DNA from: CBDFNC01 sp965249895
GTDB taxonomy: Bacteria > Pseudomonadota > Gammaproteobacteria > Enterobacterales > CBDFNC01
Direction of reading: 5' to 3'
Assembly (NCBI GenBank): GCA_965249895.1
Contig: CBDFNC010000005.1
Coordinates: 124,001-188,000, forward strand
DNA: 64,000 bases
Below are positions 1-9,045 of the stretch, in pieces. Every line of letters starts with the position of its first letter. The first letter of the stretch is position 1. The notes beneath the pieces were generated by a model. That model had not been told where the DNA came from and did not search any database. It saw only the letters and a program-made list of their open reading frames with translations. The translations under genes were made by a program, and so were the position numbers.

Positions 1-3000
1 ATTTCGGCATCACTGGCGCCCGTTTCATCGCGCATTCGGGTTACGAAGTTCAGCCCTAGGTCGTTAACGATACGGTTAGCGGTTTGTGTCGCGATGATCT
101 CGGTACGTAGCGGATGACTTTCCATCTGCCTGGCGTACTTTTCCCGTAACTTATTCGGGAAAGAGGCAATCAAGCTGCGGGCGATATAAGGATCCTGGGT
201 AATTTCCTCACATTGCAGGGACTCTTTCAGCACCATTTTACCGTAAGCAAGCAATACGCATAACTCTGGACGGGTTAAGCCTTTGCCCATGGCCATACGT
301 TCTGATAATTCGTCATCTGTGGGCAAATGCTCCATCGCTCGATCCAATTTCCCATCTTTCTCAAGACCATGGATAAAACGAATTTGCTCTTTAAGCTGGT
401 CCGCCGCGGTCAGCTCGGTGATGGAAATAGACTGGGCCTGACGATAGGCATTGGTGAGTACAATCTCACTGACGTTTTCCGTCATATCATAAAGCAATTT
501 ATTTCTCTGCTTTATGGTCAGGTCGCCGTTGGTGACCAGGCTGTTGAGCAAGATCTTGATATTCACTTCGTTGTCAGAGCAGTCAACACCGCCTACGTTA
601 TCGATGAAATCAGTATCGATACGACCGCCGTGTTGGGCAAACTCGATACGACCCAGTTGAGTACAACCCAGGTTACCGCCCTCACCCACTACACGTACTT
701 TCAGCTCTTCACCGTTAATCCTGAGGCAATCGTTGGCTCTGTCACCGACTTCCAGGTCGGTTTCCGACCGGGCCTTGACGTAGGTACCGATACCACCGTT
801 CCACAACAGGTCGACTTCCATACACAACAGCGCCCGAATTAAATCATTCGGCGCCATGCTGGATTTGCTGGCGCCCAACATCTTTTTGATCTGTGGCGTC
901 AGCTTGATGGACTTGGCGCTACGGGAGAAGATGCCGCCACCGTCTGAAATCAATCCAGTGTCGTAATCACTCCAGCTAGATTGGGGTAGGTCAAATAGGC
1001 GTTTACGCTCGACCCAGCTGGTCGCCGCATTTGGCTCTGGATCGATAAAGATATGCATATGGTTAAACGCGACTTTCAAGCGAATATGCTTGGAAAGCAG
1101 CATACCGTTACCAAACACGTCGCCCGCCATATCACCGATACCTACACAGGTAAAATCAGTGTTCTGACAATCGGTACCCATTTCGCGGAAGTGACGTTTC
1201 ACCGACTCCCAAGCGCCCCGGGCAGTGATCCCCATTTTTTTATGGTCGTAACCGACACTGCCGCCGGAAGCAAATGCATCGCCCAACCAGAAGTCGTATT
1301 CTGCGCTAATTTCATTGGCTATATCAGAGAAGGTCGCGGTACCTTTGTCTGCCGCCACAACCAGGTACGGATCGTCTTCATCCAACTTAACCACATCGGT
1401 AGGTGGTACGATTTCACCTTGCATAATGTTATCCGTAATATCCAATAGCGCCCGAATAAAGGTACGATAACAACTTTGGCCTTCTTCCAGGAACGCCGCG
1501 CGACCGCCGTTAGTCGGCAGCTTTTTGCATACAAAACCACCCTTGGCGCCTACCGGTACGATAACTGTATTTTTAACTTGCTGCGCTTTTACCAGGCCCA
1601 GCACTTCGGTACGGAAATCTTCGCGACGGTCGGACCATCTCAGGCCACCCCGGGCAACCTTACCGCCTCGTAAATGCACCCCTTCGATACGCGGAGAGTA
1701 AACAAAAATTTCAAATTCTGGTAACGGTTTTGGCATCTCGGTAATTTTACCCGGCGACATCTTAAACGAGATATATTCTTTGTCTTCACCATTGCCATCC
1801 AATTGATAATAATTGGTTCGTAATGTGGCGTTAACCATCTCCACATAGCGGCGGATGATGCGATCGTCGTCCAGGTTGGCGACGTCATCAAGCTGCTCAA
1901 TGATTTTAGCTTCCAGCTTCGCGACCACTTTTTCGTTGCCGTGGCGGCTCGGAGAGAATTTGCGATCGAATAACTCGATAATCAAACCCGCTAATTCGGG
2001 GTAGCTATTTAGGGCGTCTTCGATATAGTTTTGGCTGAAGCTGGTGCCGGTCTGACGCATATACTTAGCGTAAGCCCGCAAGATCACCACTTCCCTGCCA
2101 GATAATCCTGCGTTTAACACCAGGCGGTTAAAACCATCGTCTTCAAAATTGCCGGACCATACTTTAGCGAAGGCATCCTGGAAACGCTGCTGACTATTTT
2201 CCAAATCTAACGCACGGTCACCCGAAAACAACATAGAGAAATCAAGGATCCAGCCGCGTTTTCCGTCACTGGTTTTGACTTTATAAGGAGACTCGCCAAT
2301 CACCCTAAGGCCCATGTTCTCCAGCATGGGTAATACGTCAGACAGGTGGATAGGCTCATCTTTGTGGAATAGCTTCAGCCTGATGTACCGCGAGTCTGCC
2401 TGCTCTTCCTGAGCGCGATAGAACAACATACCCAGTTGCTCGTTATCACTCAGGGCTTCTAGCCTGACAATATCGGCGACCGCACTGCCTGGCAGTACGT
2501 CTTCTATATAGGACTTAGGAAAACCATTTAAATACCGCTTGCCTAACTTATTACCTTTGGCTTCACCGAAGTTTGAGTTCAGGGCGCTCTGCAATTTGTC
2601 ATCCCATGAGCAGGCTGCTTCGACAAGATTTTTTTGAATTTCTGCGACGTCTATATTCATGTTGTTATTCTTCACACGAACAAAATATTGGGTTCTGGCA
2701 AGCACACCTTCGGTGAAATAGGTGTTGAACTCGACCTGCGATTCACTTTCAAAATAGCGTTTCAATATTTCCTGGGTTTTCACCCTGAGGGCTGTGTTGT
2801 ACCTGTCTTTGGGAACATACACCAGGCAGGAGACAAAGCGGCCATAGGTATCTTTGCGGGCAAACAGGCGGGTCATGTCCCTGTCTTGCATTTGCAACAC
2901 ACCCATGCCGGTTTCCAGAATTTCATCTTCCGTGGACTGAATGAGTTCGTCTCTCGGGTACGTCTCCAGTACATTCAACAGCGCTTTATAAGCGTGGGAG

Positions 3001-4085
3001 CCAGGCAATAATTTGGACTGCTTCATGATGTTTTGCAGCTTGTCCCCGATCATCGGAATTTGCGCCGCACTCACGTTATACAAGGATGAGGCGTAAAGGC
3101 CGATAAACCTGTCTTCCCCCACCACATTGCCTTTTTCGTCGAAACGCTTAATGCCGATATAATCGATATAAGCGGGACGATGAACCCGACTCTTAACATT
3201 GCTCTTGGTCAGGATCAGTAAACTGTCGCCTAATGCATCTTCCTGCGCGGTGGGCGGCAGTTCGGACAGCTTGAGGGATTTCGCCGCCCGGCCTTGTTTC
3301 ATCAACCCCAGACTGGTGTCCATCTGCGGATCAATCACATAATCCCCGGATACGGGAGAGATGCTAAATTGACGATACCCCATTAGCGTAAGGTTATCGT
3401 TTGCCAGCCATTTCAGAAACGCAACAGTTTGATCCACTTGTTTACGCGCCCCCGGATACGGGCGATTTGGCAGCTCTCTAATCAGCTCGTTTAGTCTGTC
3501 CAGCATGGTTTTCCAGTCACCCACTGCCATCGACACGTCATCTAATACCGACCCAAGCTCAGCTTCCAGGTGCTTTATGGCTTGCTCATCTCCCTGGCGA
3601 TCGATTTCTATCAGAAAGGCCGACTCCAGCTTGCCTGTCTTACGGGGCTTATTGTCGCTAAACAGACCGATGACCTTGTTGGATTTATCCCGGCTAATGT
3701 TGAATGGCTGATGTAGCAATAAATGAGAGCGGATCCCTTCGCGGTTCAACGTCATTTGTACCGAGTCCACCAGGAAAGGTGAGTCATCCTGGATGACTTC
3801 GATAATGGTGTGAGCGGATTGCCAACCATGCCTGGCCAGTTCAGGGTTGTATACTTTAATGGAAACTTCACCCTGCTTACGCTGGTTGAGTGAATTCCAT
3901 AGTCCAATCGCCGCCCCATACATATCGGAGTCGTTGCGTTGTGCTAGGTCGTCATCAGACATTTGTCCATACAACTTGTTAACAAACTTGGAGGCTAGCT
4001 CGGACGTTTCGGTTTTTACTTTTTTATTTACCAGTCCAAGGACTTTTTGTAGGAGTACAGAGCTGGGTGAGTCTGCAGTAATCAT
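1..4085 (-). CDS. gdhB: NAD-specific glutamate dehydrogenase, large (180-kDa class), 3' end outside window
   Basis: Oxidatively deaminates glutamate to 2-oxoglutarate with NAD+, a cytoplasmic catabolic reaction. The frame is open from an ATG at 4085 (MITADSPSSV...) to the window edge, giving about 1361 residues; the family is usually about 1600, so only the C-terminus is missing. The N-terminal half is the long regulatory region typical of this class. The catalytic core carries PVGAKGGFVCKK near residues 840-850, with the expected substrate-binding lysine, followed by GGLRWSDRREDFRTE-type and GVGDM-like nucleotide-binding sequence (seen as GIGDMAGDVFGNGM). A purine-rich stretch (AAAGGAAAAAC) precedes the start. 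The gene stands alone, upstream of a DUF2835 gene on the same strand. Family assignment is very secure; expression control is not visible. Confidence 0.95.
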   Translation of the reverse strand, partial: MITADSPSSVLLQKVLGLVNKKVKTETSELASKFVNKLYGQMSDDDLAQRNDSDMYGAAIGLWNSLNQRKQGEVSIKVYNPELARHGWQSAHTIIEVIQDDSPFLVDSVQMTLNREGIRSHLLLHQPFNISRDKSNKVIGLFSDNKPRKTGKLESAFLIEIDRQGDEQAIKHLEAELGSVLDDVSMAVGDWKTMLDRLNELIRELPNRPYPGARKQVDQTVAFLKWLANDNLTLMGYRQFSISPVSGDYVIDPQMDTSLGLMKQGRAAKSLKLSELPPTAQEDALGDSLLILTKSNVKSRVHRPAYIDYIGIKRFDEKGNVVGEDRFIGLYASSLYNVSAAQIPMIGDKLQNIMKQSKLLPGSHAYKALLNVLETYPRDELIQSTEDEILETGMGVLQMQDRDMTRLFARKDTYGRFVSCLVYVPKDRYNTALRVKTQEILKRYFESESQVEFNTYFTEGVLARTQYFVRVKNNNMNIDVAEIQKNLVEAACSWDDKLQSALNSNFGEAKGNKLGKRYLNGFPKSYIEDVLPGSAVADIVRLEALSDNEQLGMLFYRAQEEQADSRYIRLKLFHKDEPIHLSDVLPMLENMGLRVIGESPYKVKTSDGKRGWILDFSMLFSGDRALDLENSQQRFQDAFAKVWSGNFEDDGFNRLVLNAGLSGREVVILRAYAKYMRQTGTSFSQNYIEDALNSYPELAGLIIELFDRKFSPSRHGNEKVVAKLEAKIIEQLDDVANLDDDRIIRRYVEMVNATLRTNYYQLDGNGEDKEYISFKMSPGKITEMPKPLPEFEIFVYSPRIEGVHLRGGKVARGGLRWSDRREDFRTEVLGLVKAQQVKNTVIVPVGAKGGFVCKKLPTNGGRAAFLEEGQSCYRTFIRALLDITDNIMQGEIVPPTDVVKLDEDDPYLVVAADKGTATFSDIANEISAEYDFWLGDAFASGGSVGYDHKKMGITARGAWESVKRHFREMGTDCQNTDFTCVGIGDMAGDVFGNGMLLSKHIRLKVAFNHMHIFIDPEPNAATSWVERKRLFDLPQSSWSDYDTGLISDGGGIFSRSAKSIKLTPQIKKMLGASKSSMAPNDLIRALLCMEVDLLWNGGIGTYVKARSETDLEVGDRANDCLRINGEELKVRVVGEGGNLGCTQLGRIEFAQHGGRIDTDFIDNVGGVDCSDNEVNIKILLNSLVTNGDLTIKQRNKLLYDMTENVSEIVLTNAYRQAQSISITELTAADQLKEQIRFIHGLEKDGKLDRAMEHLPTDDELSERMAMGKGLTRPELCVLLAYGKMVLKESLQCEEITQDPYIARSLIASFPNKLREKYARQMESHPLRTEIIATQTANRIVNDLGLNFVTRMRDETGASDAE

Positions 4086-4288
4086 TTGTTTTTCCTTTGG
4101 AAAAAAAAATAGGCCAGAAAGATATTCTTTTTATAAACTATAGTTAACGGTTTGATTTTAGACGTGTTCAACCCAAAGTTAACCCGGTTAAGATTAGAGA
4201 TCGAAACCGGATATTTCAACGGTTTTTTACAATTCCTCAAAAGTTTTAACTACGGTTGAATAGTCTTGTAGAACTGGGGCATATTTAT

Positions 4289-4510
4289 TTAGTTTATCCG
4301 CTCTAACGCGCTAAATTTATTCTCATCAGTAAGTGACAGTTTAAACCGCCCCCTGACTCCTAATTGACTCACAAATGGCAGAAACCGCTGAGCCGGTAAT
4401 TTAATGGTTTTACCGTAGTCGTCGGTCACCACCACGGTTCTCGCCGAACCCCGATACAACGCGAGAAAATCGTTGTAGCTGATATGGATACTAAAGTTAA
4501 ATGCTTTCAT
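4289..4510 (-). CDS. DUF2835 family small protein
   Basis: A 73-residue protein starting MKAFNFSIHISYNDFLALY and containing RGSARTVVV and LPAQRFLPFV, which match the pattern of the short DUF2835 family of gammaproteobacteria (length about 70). Function is unknown in the family. It lies between the large glutamate dehydrogenase and pepN on the same strand, separated from pepN by a strong hairpin, so it probably has its own transcript. No signal peptide or membrane segment is seen. The family call is from memory of the pattern, so moderate-high confidence. Confidence 0.75.
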   Translation of the reverse strand: MKAFNFSIHISYNDFLALYRGSARTVVVTDDYGKTIKLPAQRFLPFVSQLGVRGRFKLSLTDENKFSALERIN

Positions 4511-4530
4511 AGGGTTTCAAGATTAACAAC

Positions 4531-4560
4531 CTAAGCCGCAGCGACAATGCTGCGGCTTAG
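4531..4560 (-). terminator. Hairpin after pepN, likely terminator
   Basis: A perfect 12-bp inverted repeat (CTAAGCCGCAGC / GCTGCGGCTTAG) with a 6-base loop, placed directly downstream of the pepN stop. The U-tract is poor (only scattered T), so it could act as a terminator or as a 3' stabilising stem. Confidence 0.6.
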
Positions 4561-4569
4561 CGCTTGCTG

Positions 4570-7179
4570 TTATTGCTCCAATGCCTTGGTTACTTTTTCA
4601 AATAGATCTTTCGCCAGATTATCTAAACTAAGTAAGCGTTTCAATTCCCCCTTAATCAACACCTGTCTGCCACTATCCAGGCGTTTAAACTGAATAAGCG
4701 GCGTAATTAGACGTGCTGCTACCTGGGGATTTATTTTGTTCAGTTCGATGAGCTTATCCGTTAAGAACTGATAACCACTGCCATCCGCTGCATGGAAGTG
4801 ATACGGGCTGGCAACGGCAAACGCACCGATCAATGCCCGTGTCCTGTTTGGGTTCTTAATATCGAAGCTCTTGTGCTGTTGCAAGGCGACCACTTGCTCC
4901 AGACAGTCCGGTGCAGGATTTGAAGCCTGTAAGGTAAACCACTTATCCATTACCAAGCCGTCGTGATGCCACACCTCAGAGAAATCGGCCATCATAGTTT
5001 CGCGGCTCTCCAACTGACCGTGATTAGCGGCGATTAACGCCCCCAGCGTATCTGTCATACACTGGCTCTTGCTGTACTGGCTCTGCGTTAGATGAATTGT
5101 TTGCTCCTTGTCGGCCAACGCGAGTAGTTTCAGGCAGGTGTTTTTTAACTTGCGGCTAGCCATAGCGTCAGCTGTCATTGAGGTTTCATTCAAGCCATGA
5201 TGCACATGATATAAACACAGCAACTCATCTTGTAACGCTCCCGCCAGGGACAAGACCATAGACTCCCGTGCCTGATGCACGGCTTCTACATTCACTTCGT
5301 CAAATAATTCCCATAATGCACTCTCTGACGGGAATTCCAGTGTTTCTGCGATAAGCGCGGGATCTAAAGACTTGTCGAGTAACAAACCCCTGAATGCATC
5401 GACAACAAGCTCTGGCATAACGGGTTCTTTGCCTGCTTCGATGTTATCAACGTTGCTAAGCAAATATTTATTGAATAAATTCTGAGATGCATCCCAACGG
5501 GCAAACTCATTGCTAGAACTGCGTAACAACAAGGCGAGCTGCTCATCTTGATAATCAAAATGGTATTTTACCGGCGCAGAAAACTCCCTAAACAGGCTAG
5601 GTGTTGGCTTATGGGGAATTTTTGTAAAGGTGAAAGTCTGCTCAGCCTGGGTAAAGTTCAGTACCTGGCTTAGCTGGCCATCCATGGCAAGTGGATTTCC
5701 TTTATCATCCAGTAGTTCGAGATCCACTGGAATATGCAGTGGCTGCTTTTCTTTTTGCTCTGCAGTCACCGGAGTCTGCTGGGACAAGGTTAGCGTATAT
5801 TCATTGGTATCCGGATTAAAGCTATCAGTAACCGAAACCACAGGCGTACCGGACTGCTGGTACCAACGCCTGAACAATCTTAAGTCCACCCCCGAACCAT
5901 CTTCCATGGCCTGGACAAAATCATCACAGGTAACAGCTTGGCCATCGTGACGTTCGACATAACAGGTCATTCCCGCTTGAAATCCTTGTTCGCCTAACAA
6001 GGTATGTATCATGCGGATAACTTCAGACCCTTTGTTATACACAGTTACCGTATAGAAATTGTTCATTTCTATCACAGATTCGGGTCTGATGGGGTGAGAC
6101 ATTGGGCCTGCGTCTTCGGCAAACTGATGGCTTCTGATGATTTTTACGTTTTTAATCCGATTAACGGCGCGGCTACCAAGATCACAACTAAACTCCTGAT
6201 CACGAAAAACAGTCAGGCCTTCTTTTAAGCTCAGCTGAAACCAATCTCTGCAGGTGATCCGATTTCCCGTCCAGTTATGGAAGTATTCATGACCGATCAC
6301 CGCCTCAATATCTAAATAGTCCTGATCCGTTGCTGTTTTTTCATTGGCCAGTACATATTTTGAATTAAAGACATTAAGACCCTTGTTTTCCATTGCTCCC
6401 ATATTAAAAAAGTCCACCGCGACGATCATATAGATATCGAGATCATACTCCAGGCCAAAGCGGTCTTCATCCCACTTCATCGCATTAATTAACGATGCCA
6501 TCGCATGGGGGGCACGGTCCAGGTTGCCTTTGTCCACAAACAGCTCGAGGGCCACTTCACGCCCTGACTGAGTGGTAAATTTATCTTCGAGCAGATCAAA
6601 GTCGCCGGCAACAAGGGCAAACAGGTAGGCTGGTTTTAAGTGTGGATCTTGCCACTGTACCCAATGACGGCCATCCTCCGTTTCGCCCTGCCCGACCTTA
6701 TTACCGTTTGACAGCAAGTAAGGATAAGCGGCTTTATCCGCGATAATACGGGTGCTGAACCTGGCTAACACATCCGGCCTGTCAAGATAATAGGTGATGT
6801 GCCTGAATCCCTCGGCTTCACACTGGGTACAGAATCCATCACCGGATTTATATAACCCTTGAAGGGCCGAATTTCCCGCGGGATCGATTTCGGTGACGAT
6901 TTTCAGTTCGAATTCGTCCGGTACATCCGACAAGATCAGTTTTCCAGGCTCTTCGATATAAGCCGTTGTTGCCTCACCATCGATACTCACTTCCAGCAAG
7001 GTTACCTGTTCACCATCCAGGTTCAAGGGTTTACTGTGAACACCATTTCTTCGTACACGAGAGCTTGCAGTCACGTGAGTCGCTGATTCGTCCAGCTCGA
7101 AAATCAAATCCAGGGTATCGATATAAAAATCAGGAGATAGATAGTCTTGCAGATGCTTTGCTGTGGGCTGTGAGTTCAT
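4570..7179 (-). CDS. pepN: Aminopeptidase N (M1 family zinc metallopeptidase)
   Basis: Removes N-terminal residues from peptides in the cytoplasm; a broad-specificity zinc aminopeptidase of the M1 family. Length is 869 residues, as expected for the E. coli PepN type (about 870). The exopeptidase signature GAMEN lies near residue 260 (NMGAMENKGLN). The zinc site HEYFHNW lies near residue 297, with the third ligand Glu in LKEGLTVFRDQEF about 20 residues on. The start is the ATG at 7179 (MNSQPTAKHLQDYLSPDF), which resembles the E. coli N-terminus. It is flanked by a terminator on the 5' side (after the transporter) and a hairpin on the 3' side, suggesting a single-gene transcript. Confidence 0.97.
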   Translation of the reverse strand: MNSQPTAKHLQDYLSPDFYIDTLDLIFELDESATHVTASSRVRRNGVHSKPLNLDGEQVTLLEVSIDGEATTAYIEEPGKLILSDVPDEFELKIVTEIDPAGNSALQGLYKSGDGFCTQCEAEGFRHITYYLDRPDVLARFSTRIIADKAAYPYLLSNGNKVGQGETEDGRHWVQWQDPHLKPAYLFALVAGDFDLLEDKFTTQSGREVALELFVDKGNLDRAPHAMASLINAMKWDEDRFGLEYDLDIYMIVAVDFFNMGAMENKGLNVFNSKYVLANEKTATDQDYLDIEAVIGHEYFHNWTGNRITCRDWFQLSLKEGLTVFRDQEFSCDLGSRAVNRIKNVKIIRSHQFAEDAGPMSHPIRPESVIEMNNFYTVTVYNKGSEVIRMIHTLLGEQGFQAGMTCYVERHDGQAVTCDDFVQAMEDGSGVDLRLFRRWYQQSGTPVVSVTDSFNPDTNEYTLTLSQQTPVTAEQKEKQPLHIPVDLELLDDKGNPLAMDGQLSQVLNFTQAEQTFTFTKIPHKPTPSLFREFSAPVKYHFDYQDEQLALLLRSSSNEFARWDASQNLFNKYLLSNVDNIEAGKEPVMPELVVDAFRGLLLDKSLDPALIAETLEFPSESALWELFDEVNVEAVHQARESMVLSLAGALQDELLCLYHVHHGLNETSMTADAMASRKLKNTCLKLLALADKEQTIHLTQSQYSKSQCMTDTLGALIAANHGQLESRETMMADFSEVWHHDGLVMDKWFTLQASNPAPDCLEQVVALQQHKSFDIKNPNRTRALIGAFAVASPYHFHAADGSGYQFLTDKLIELNKINPQVAARLITPLIQFKRLDSGRQVLIKGELKRLLSLDNLAKDLFEKVTKALEQ

Positions 7180-7243
7180 GGAGCGCCTTTTCGTTAATTT
7201 TTATCACGATAGGCTGGCAAAAAATAGCGGCCGGGTCAATGGA

Positions 7244-7265
7244 AAAGGTGGCCTAAGCCACCTTT
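7244..7265 (-). terminator. Terminator between transporter and pepN
   Basis: A perfect 9-bp stem AAAGGTGGC / GCCACCTTT with a 4-base loop, followed on the minus strand by a short T run (TTTT). It sits just past the stop of the sodium-dependent transporter and upstream of pepN. Confidence 0.75.
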
Positions 7266-7311
7266 GATTATACTTTAGCGATAAGCGCTATAAAAAATCA
7301 CTATTTCAGAG

Positions 7312-8706
7312 TTACAAACTGATGAGACCTACCAGCTGAGCAAATACGATTAAGATAGCAACCGGCGCAAGGAACTTCAGACAAAACTTATAGGCGGTAA
7401 ATGCCGCACTGCTTAGCCCCATCTCTTTCTCCACTATCTCTTGCTTGACTTTCCAGCCGACAAAAATTGCAGTAAATAAGCCCCCTAGCGGAAGCATGAT
7501 TTTCGAGGTCAGGAAATCCAGACCGTCGAAGATACTGCCTCCGGCAGGACCAAGATCAATCAGAGCCCAGTCTGCGCCACTGAAAGAGAATACGGTGCCA
7601 AGGCTTAATACCCAGATACCAAAACCGGCTAGTATAGCGGCAGGCCAGCGGTTCATGCCTTTACGCTCTACCAAATAAGCAGCAGAAGACTCCAATAGTG
7701 CGATAGCTGAAGTAAACGCGGCAAATACAATCATTACAAAGAAGACGGTACCAAACAAGTCACCCATGGGCATTTTACCAAAGGCTATGGGTAAAGTCTG
7801 GAACAACAAACCAGGACCAGCGCCAGGCGCCATGCCATTTGCAAATACGATAGGGTAAATTGCCAAGCCAGCCATTAAGGCAACGACAGTATCGGCGATA
7901 GCAATCCAAATGGAGGTTTTCGCAATAGACACGCCTTCCGGTAGATAAGCACCATAAATCATCATAATGCCGGAAGATAAACTCAGGGTGAAGAAAGCGT
8001 GTCCCAGGGCTTCCAGCACACCATTAATCGTCAGCTTGGAAAAGTCAGGAGCAAACATAAACCTGGCCGCCTCACCGAAGTTTCCTTCCATTGCCGAATA
8101 GACCATGATAATTGCCAGCAGCACAAACAGGGCTGGCATCAGAGAAACCACAGCTTTCTCCAGGCCTTTGTTGAGGCCCTTGCCTATGACGACTACGGTT
8201 GCCACTATCATCAGACTAGCCCAGAGGATCAGCTGGGTAGGTTTGCTTAATAAGCCAGAAAACAACTCTCCAATTTTTTCCGCTTGGCTGGCAGGATCTG
8301 CCGCCGCCGCAGAGAACTCCCCGCTCCCGGCGAAAAAGACGTAGGCCAATGCCCAACCGGCGATAACCACATAAAAGCTCAATATCAAGAAACCGGCTAA
8401 TACTCCCGATGCCCCAAGCAAGGACCAGTGTCTGGACCTCCCTGATTCCTCGGCCACTTTAGCACTCGCGTTAGCCGGCGTTGAACGGCCTTTTTTACCT
8501 ATCATCACTTCCGCCATCATGACGGGAATGCCGATAAACAAAATACACAGAAGATAAACGATAACGAACGCGCCGCCGCCATTCTCACCCATGATATAGG
8601 GAAATTTCCAGATATTGCCTAAACCTACCGCGGCACCGGTGGCAGCTAAAACGTATGCAAATCGGCTCGACCAACGGCCGGACACGCTCGTATTTGTATT
8701 TGTCAT
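7312..8706 (-). CDS. Sodium-dependent transporter, neurotransmitter:sodium symporter (NSS/SNF) family
   Basis: An inner-membrane Na+-coupled symporter, probably for an amino acid or related small molecule; the substrate cannot be told from sequence. The protein is 464 residues with about 11-12 hydrophobic segments. The N-terminus has the family hallmark of the first helix (AAVGLGNIWKFPY) with the unwound Gly-Asn sodium-site region, followed by GENGGGAF. Bacterial LeuT-like members are 440-510 residues, so it is full length. It is flanked by terminators on both sides and has a plausible sigma-70 promoter just upstream, so it looks monocistronic. Confidence 0.93.
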   Translation of the reverse strand: MTNTNTSVSGRWSSRFAYVLAATGAAVGLGNIWKFPYIMGENGGGAFVIVYLLCILFIGIPVMMAEVMIGKKGRSTPANASAKVAEESGRSRHWSLLGASGVLAGFLILSFYVVIAGWALAYVFFAGSGEFSAAAADPASQAEKIGELFSGLLSKPTQLILWASLMIVATVVVIGKGLNKGLEKAVVSLMPALFVLLAIIMVYSAMEGNFGEAARFMFAPDFSKLTINGVLEALGHAFFTLSLSSGIMMIYGAYLPEGVSIAKTSIWIAIADTVVALMAGLAIYPIVFANGMAPGAGPGLLFQTLPIAFGKMPMGDLFGTVFFVMIVFAAFTSAIALLESSAAYLVERKGMNRWPAAILAGFGIWVLSLGTVFSFSGADWALIDLGPAGGSIFDGLDFLTSKIMLPLGGLFTAIFVGWKVKQEIVEKEMGLSSAAFTAYKFCLKFLAPVAILIVFAQLVGLISL

Positions 8707-8721
8707 TATGTCCTACTAAAT

Positions 8722-8750
8722 ATTATATGTTGTGTGCGGCGCGGATCTAA
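8722..8750 (-). promoter_or_regulatory. Putative sigma-70 promoter of the NSS transporter
   Basis: On the minus strand a perfect -10 box TATAAT (8727-8722) is preceded by a 17-base spacer and a weak -35 (TTAGAT, 8750-8745). It lies 16 bases upstream of the transporter ATG, so the leader would be very short. The rest of the 340-base gap up to prc holds no gene. Confidence 0.4.
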
Positions 8751-9003
8751 CCATACATTTAATTCTGTTGACAAGTAATAAAACAGTGCACTTGCCTTGA
8801 ATAAGGTTATTAATAAGTTACAAACCAGCTGATTTTGTCTGTTTATGCAGTAAATGTGACAGGTTATTCTACATTAAACTGTAGATTTATATTTACAAAG
8901 CGCAGGAGGTGGAGTATTTGACTGGATTCATCGTAATATTCCAAATTAATAAACTACACTGAAATGTATTTTGAGAGGTTTAGACTGGACGGATAACAGA
9001 TAT

Positions 9004-9032
9004 AAAAAAAGCTGGCATTGCCAGCTTTTTTT
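9004..9032. terminator. Terminator after prc
   Basis: A 6-bp GC stem GCTGGC / GCCAGC with a 3-base loop, flanked by A7 and T8 runs so that it works in both directions. It lies 13 bases past the prc stop. Confidence 0.85.
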
Positions 9033-9045
9033 AATTTAAATTTGA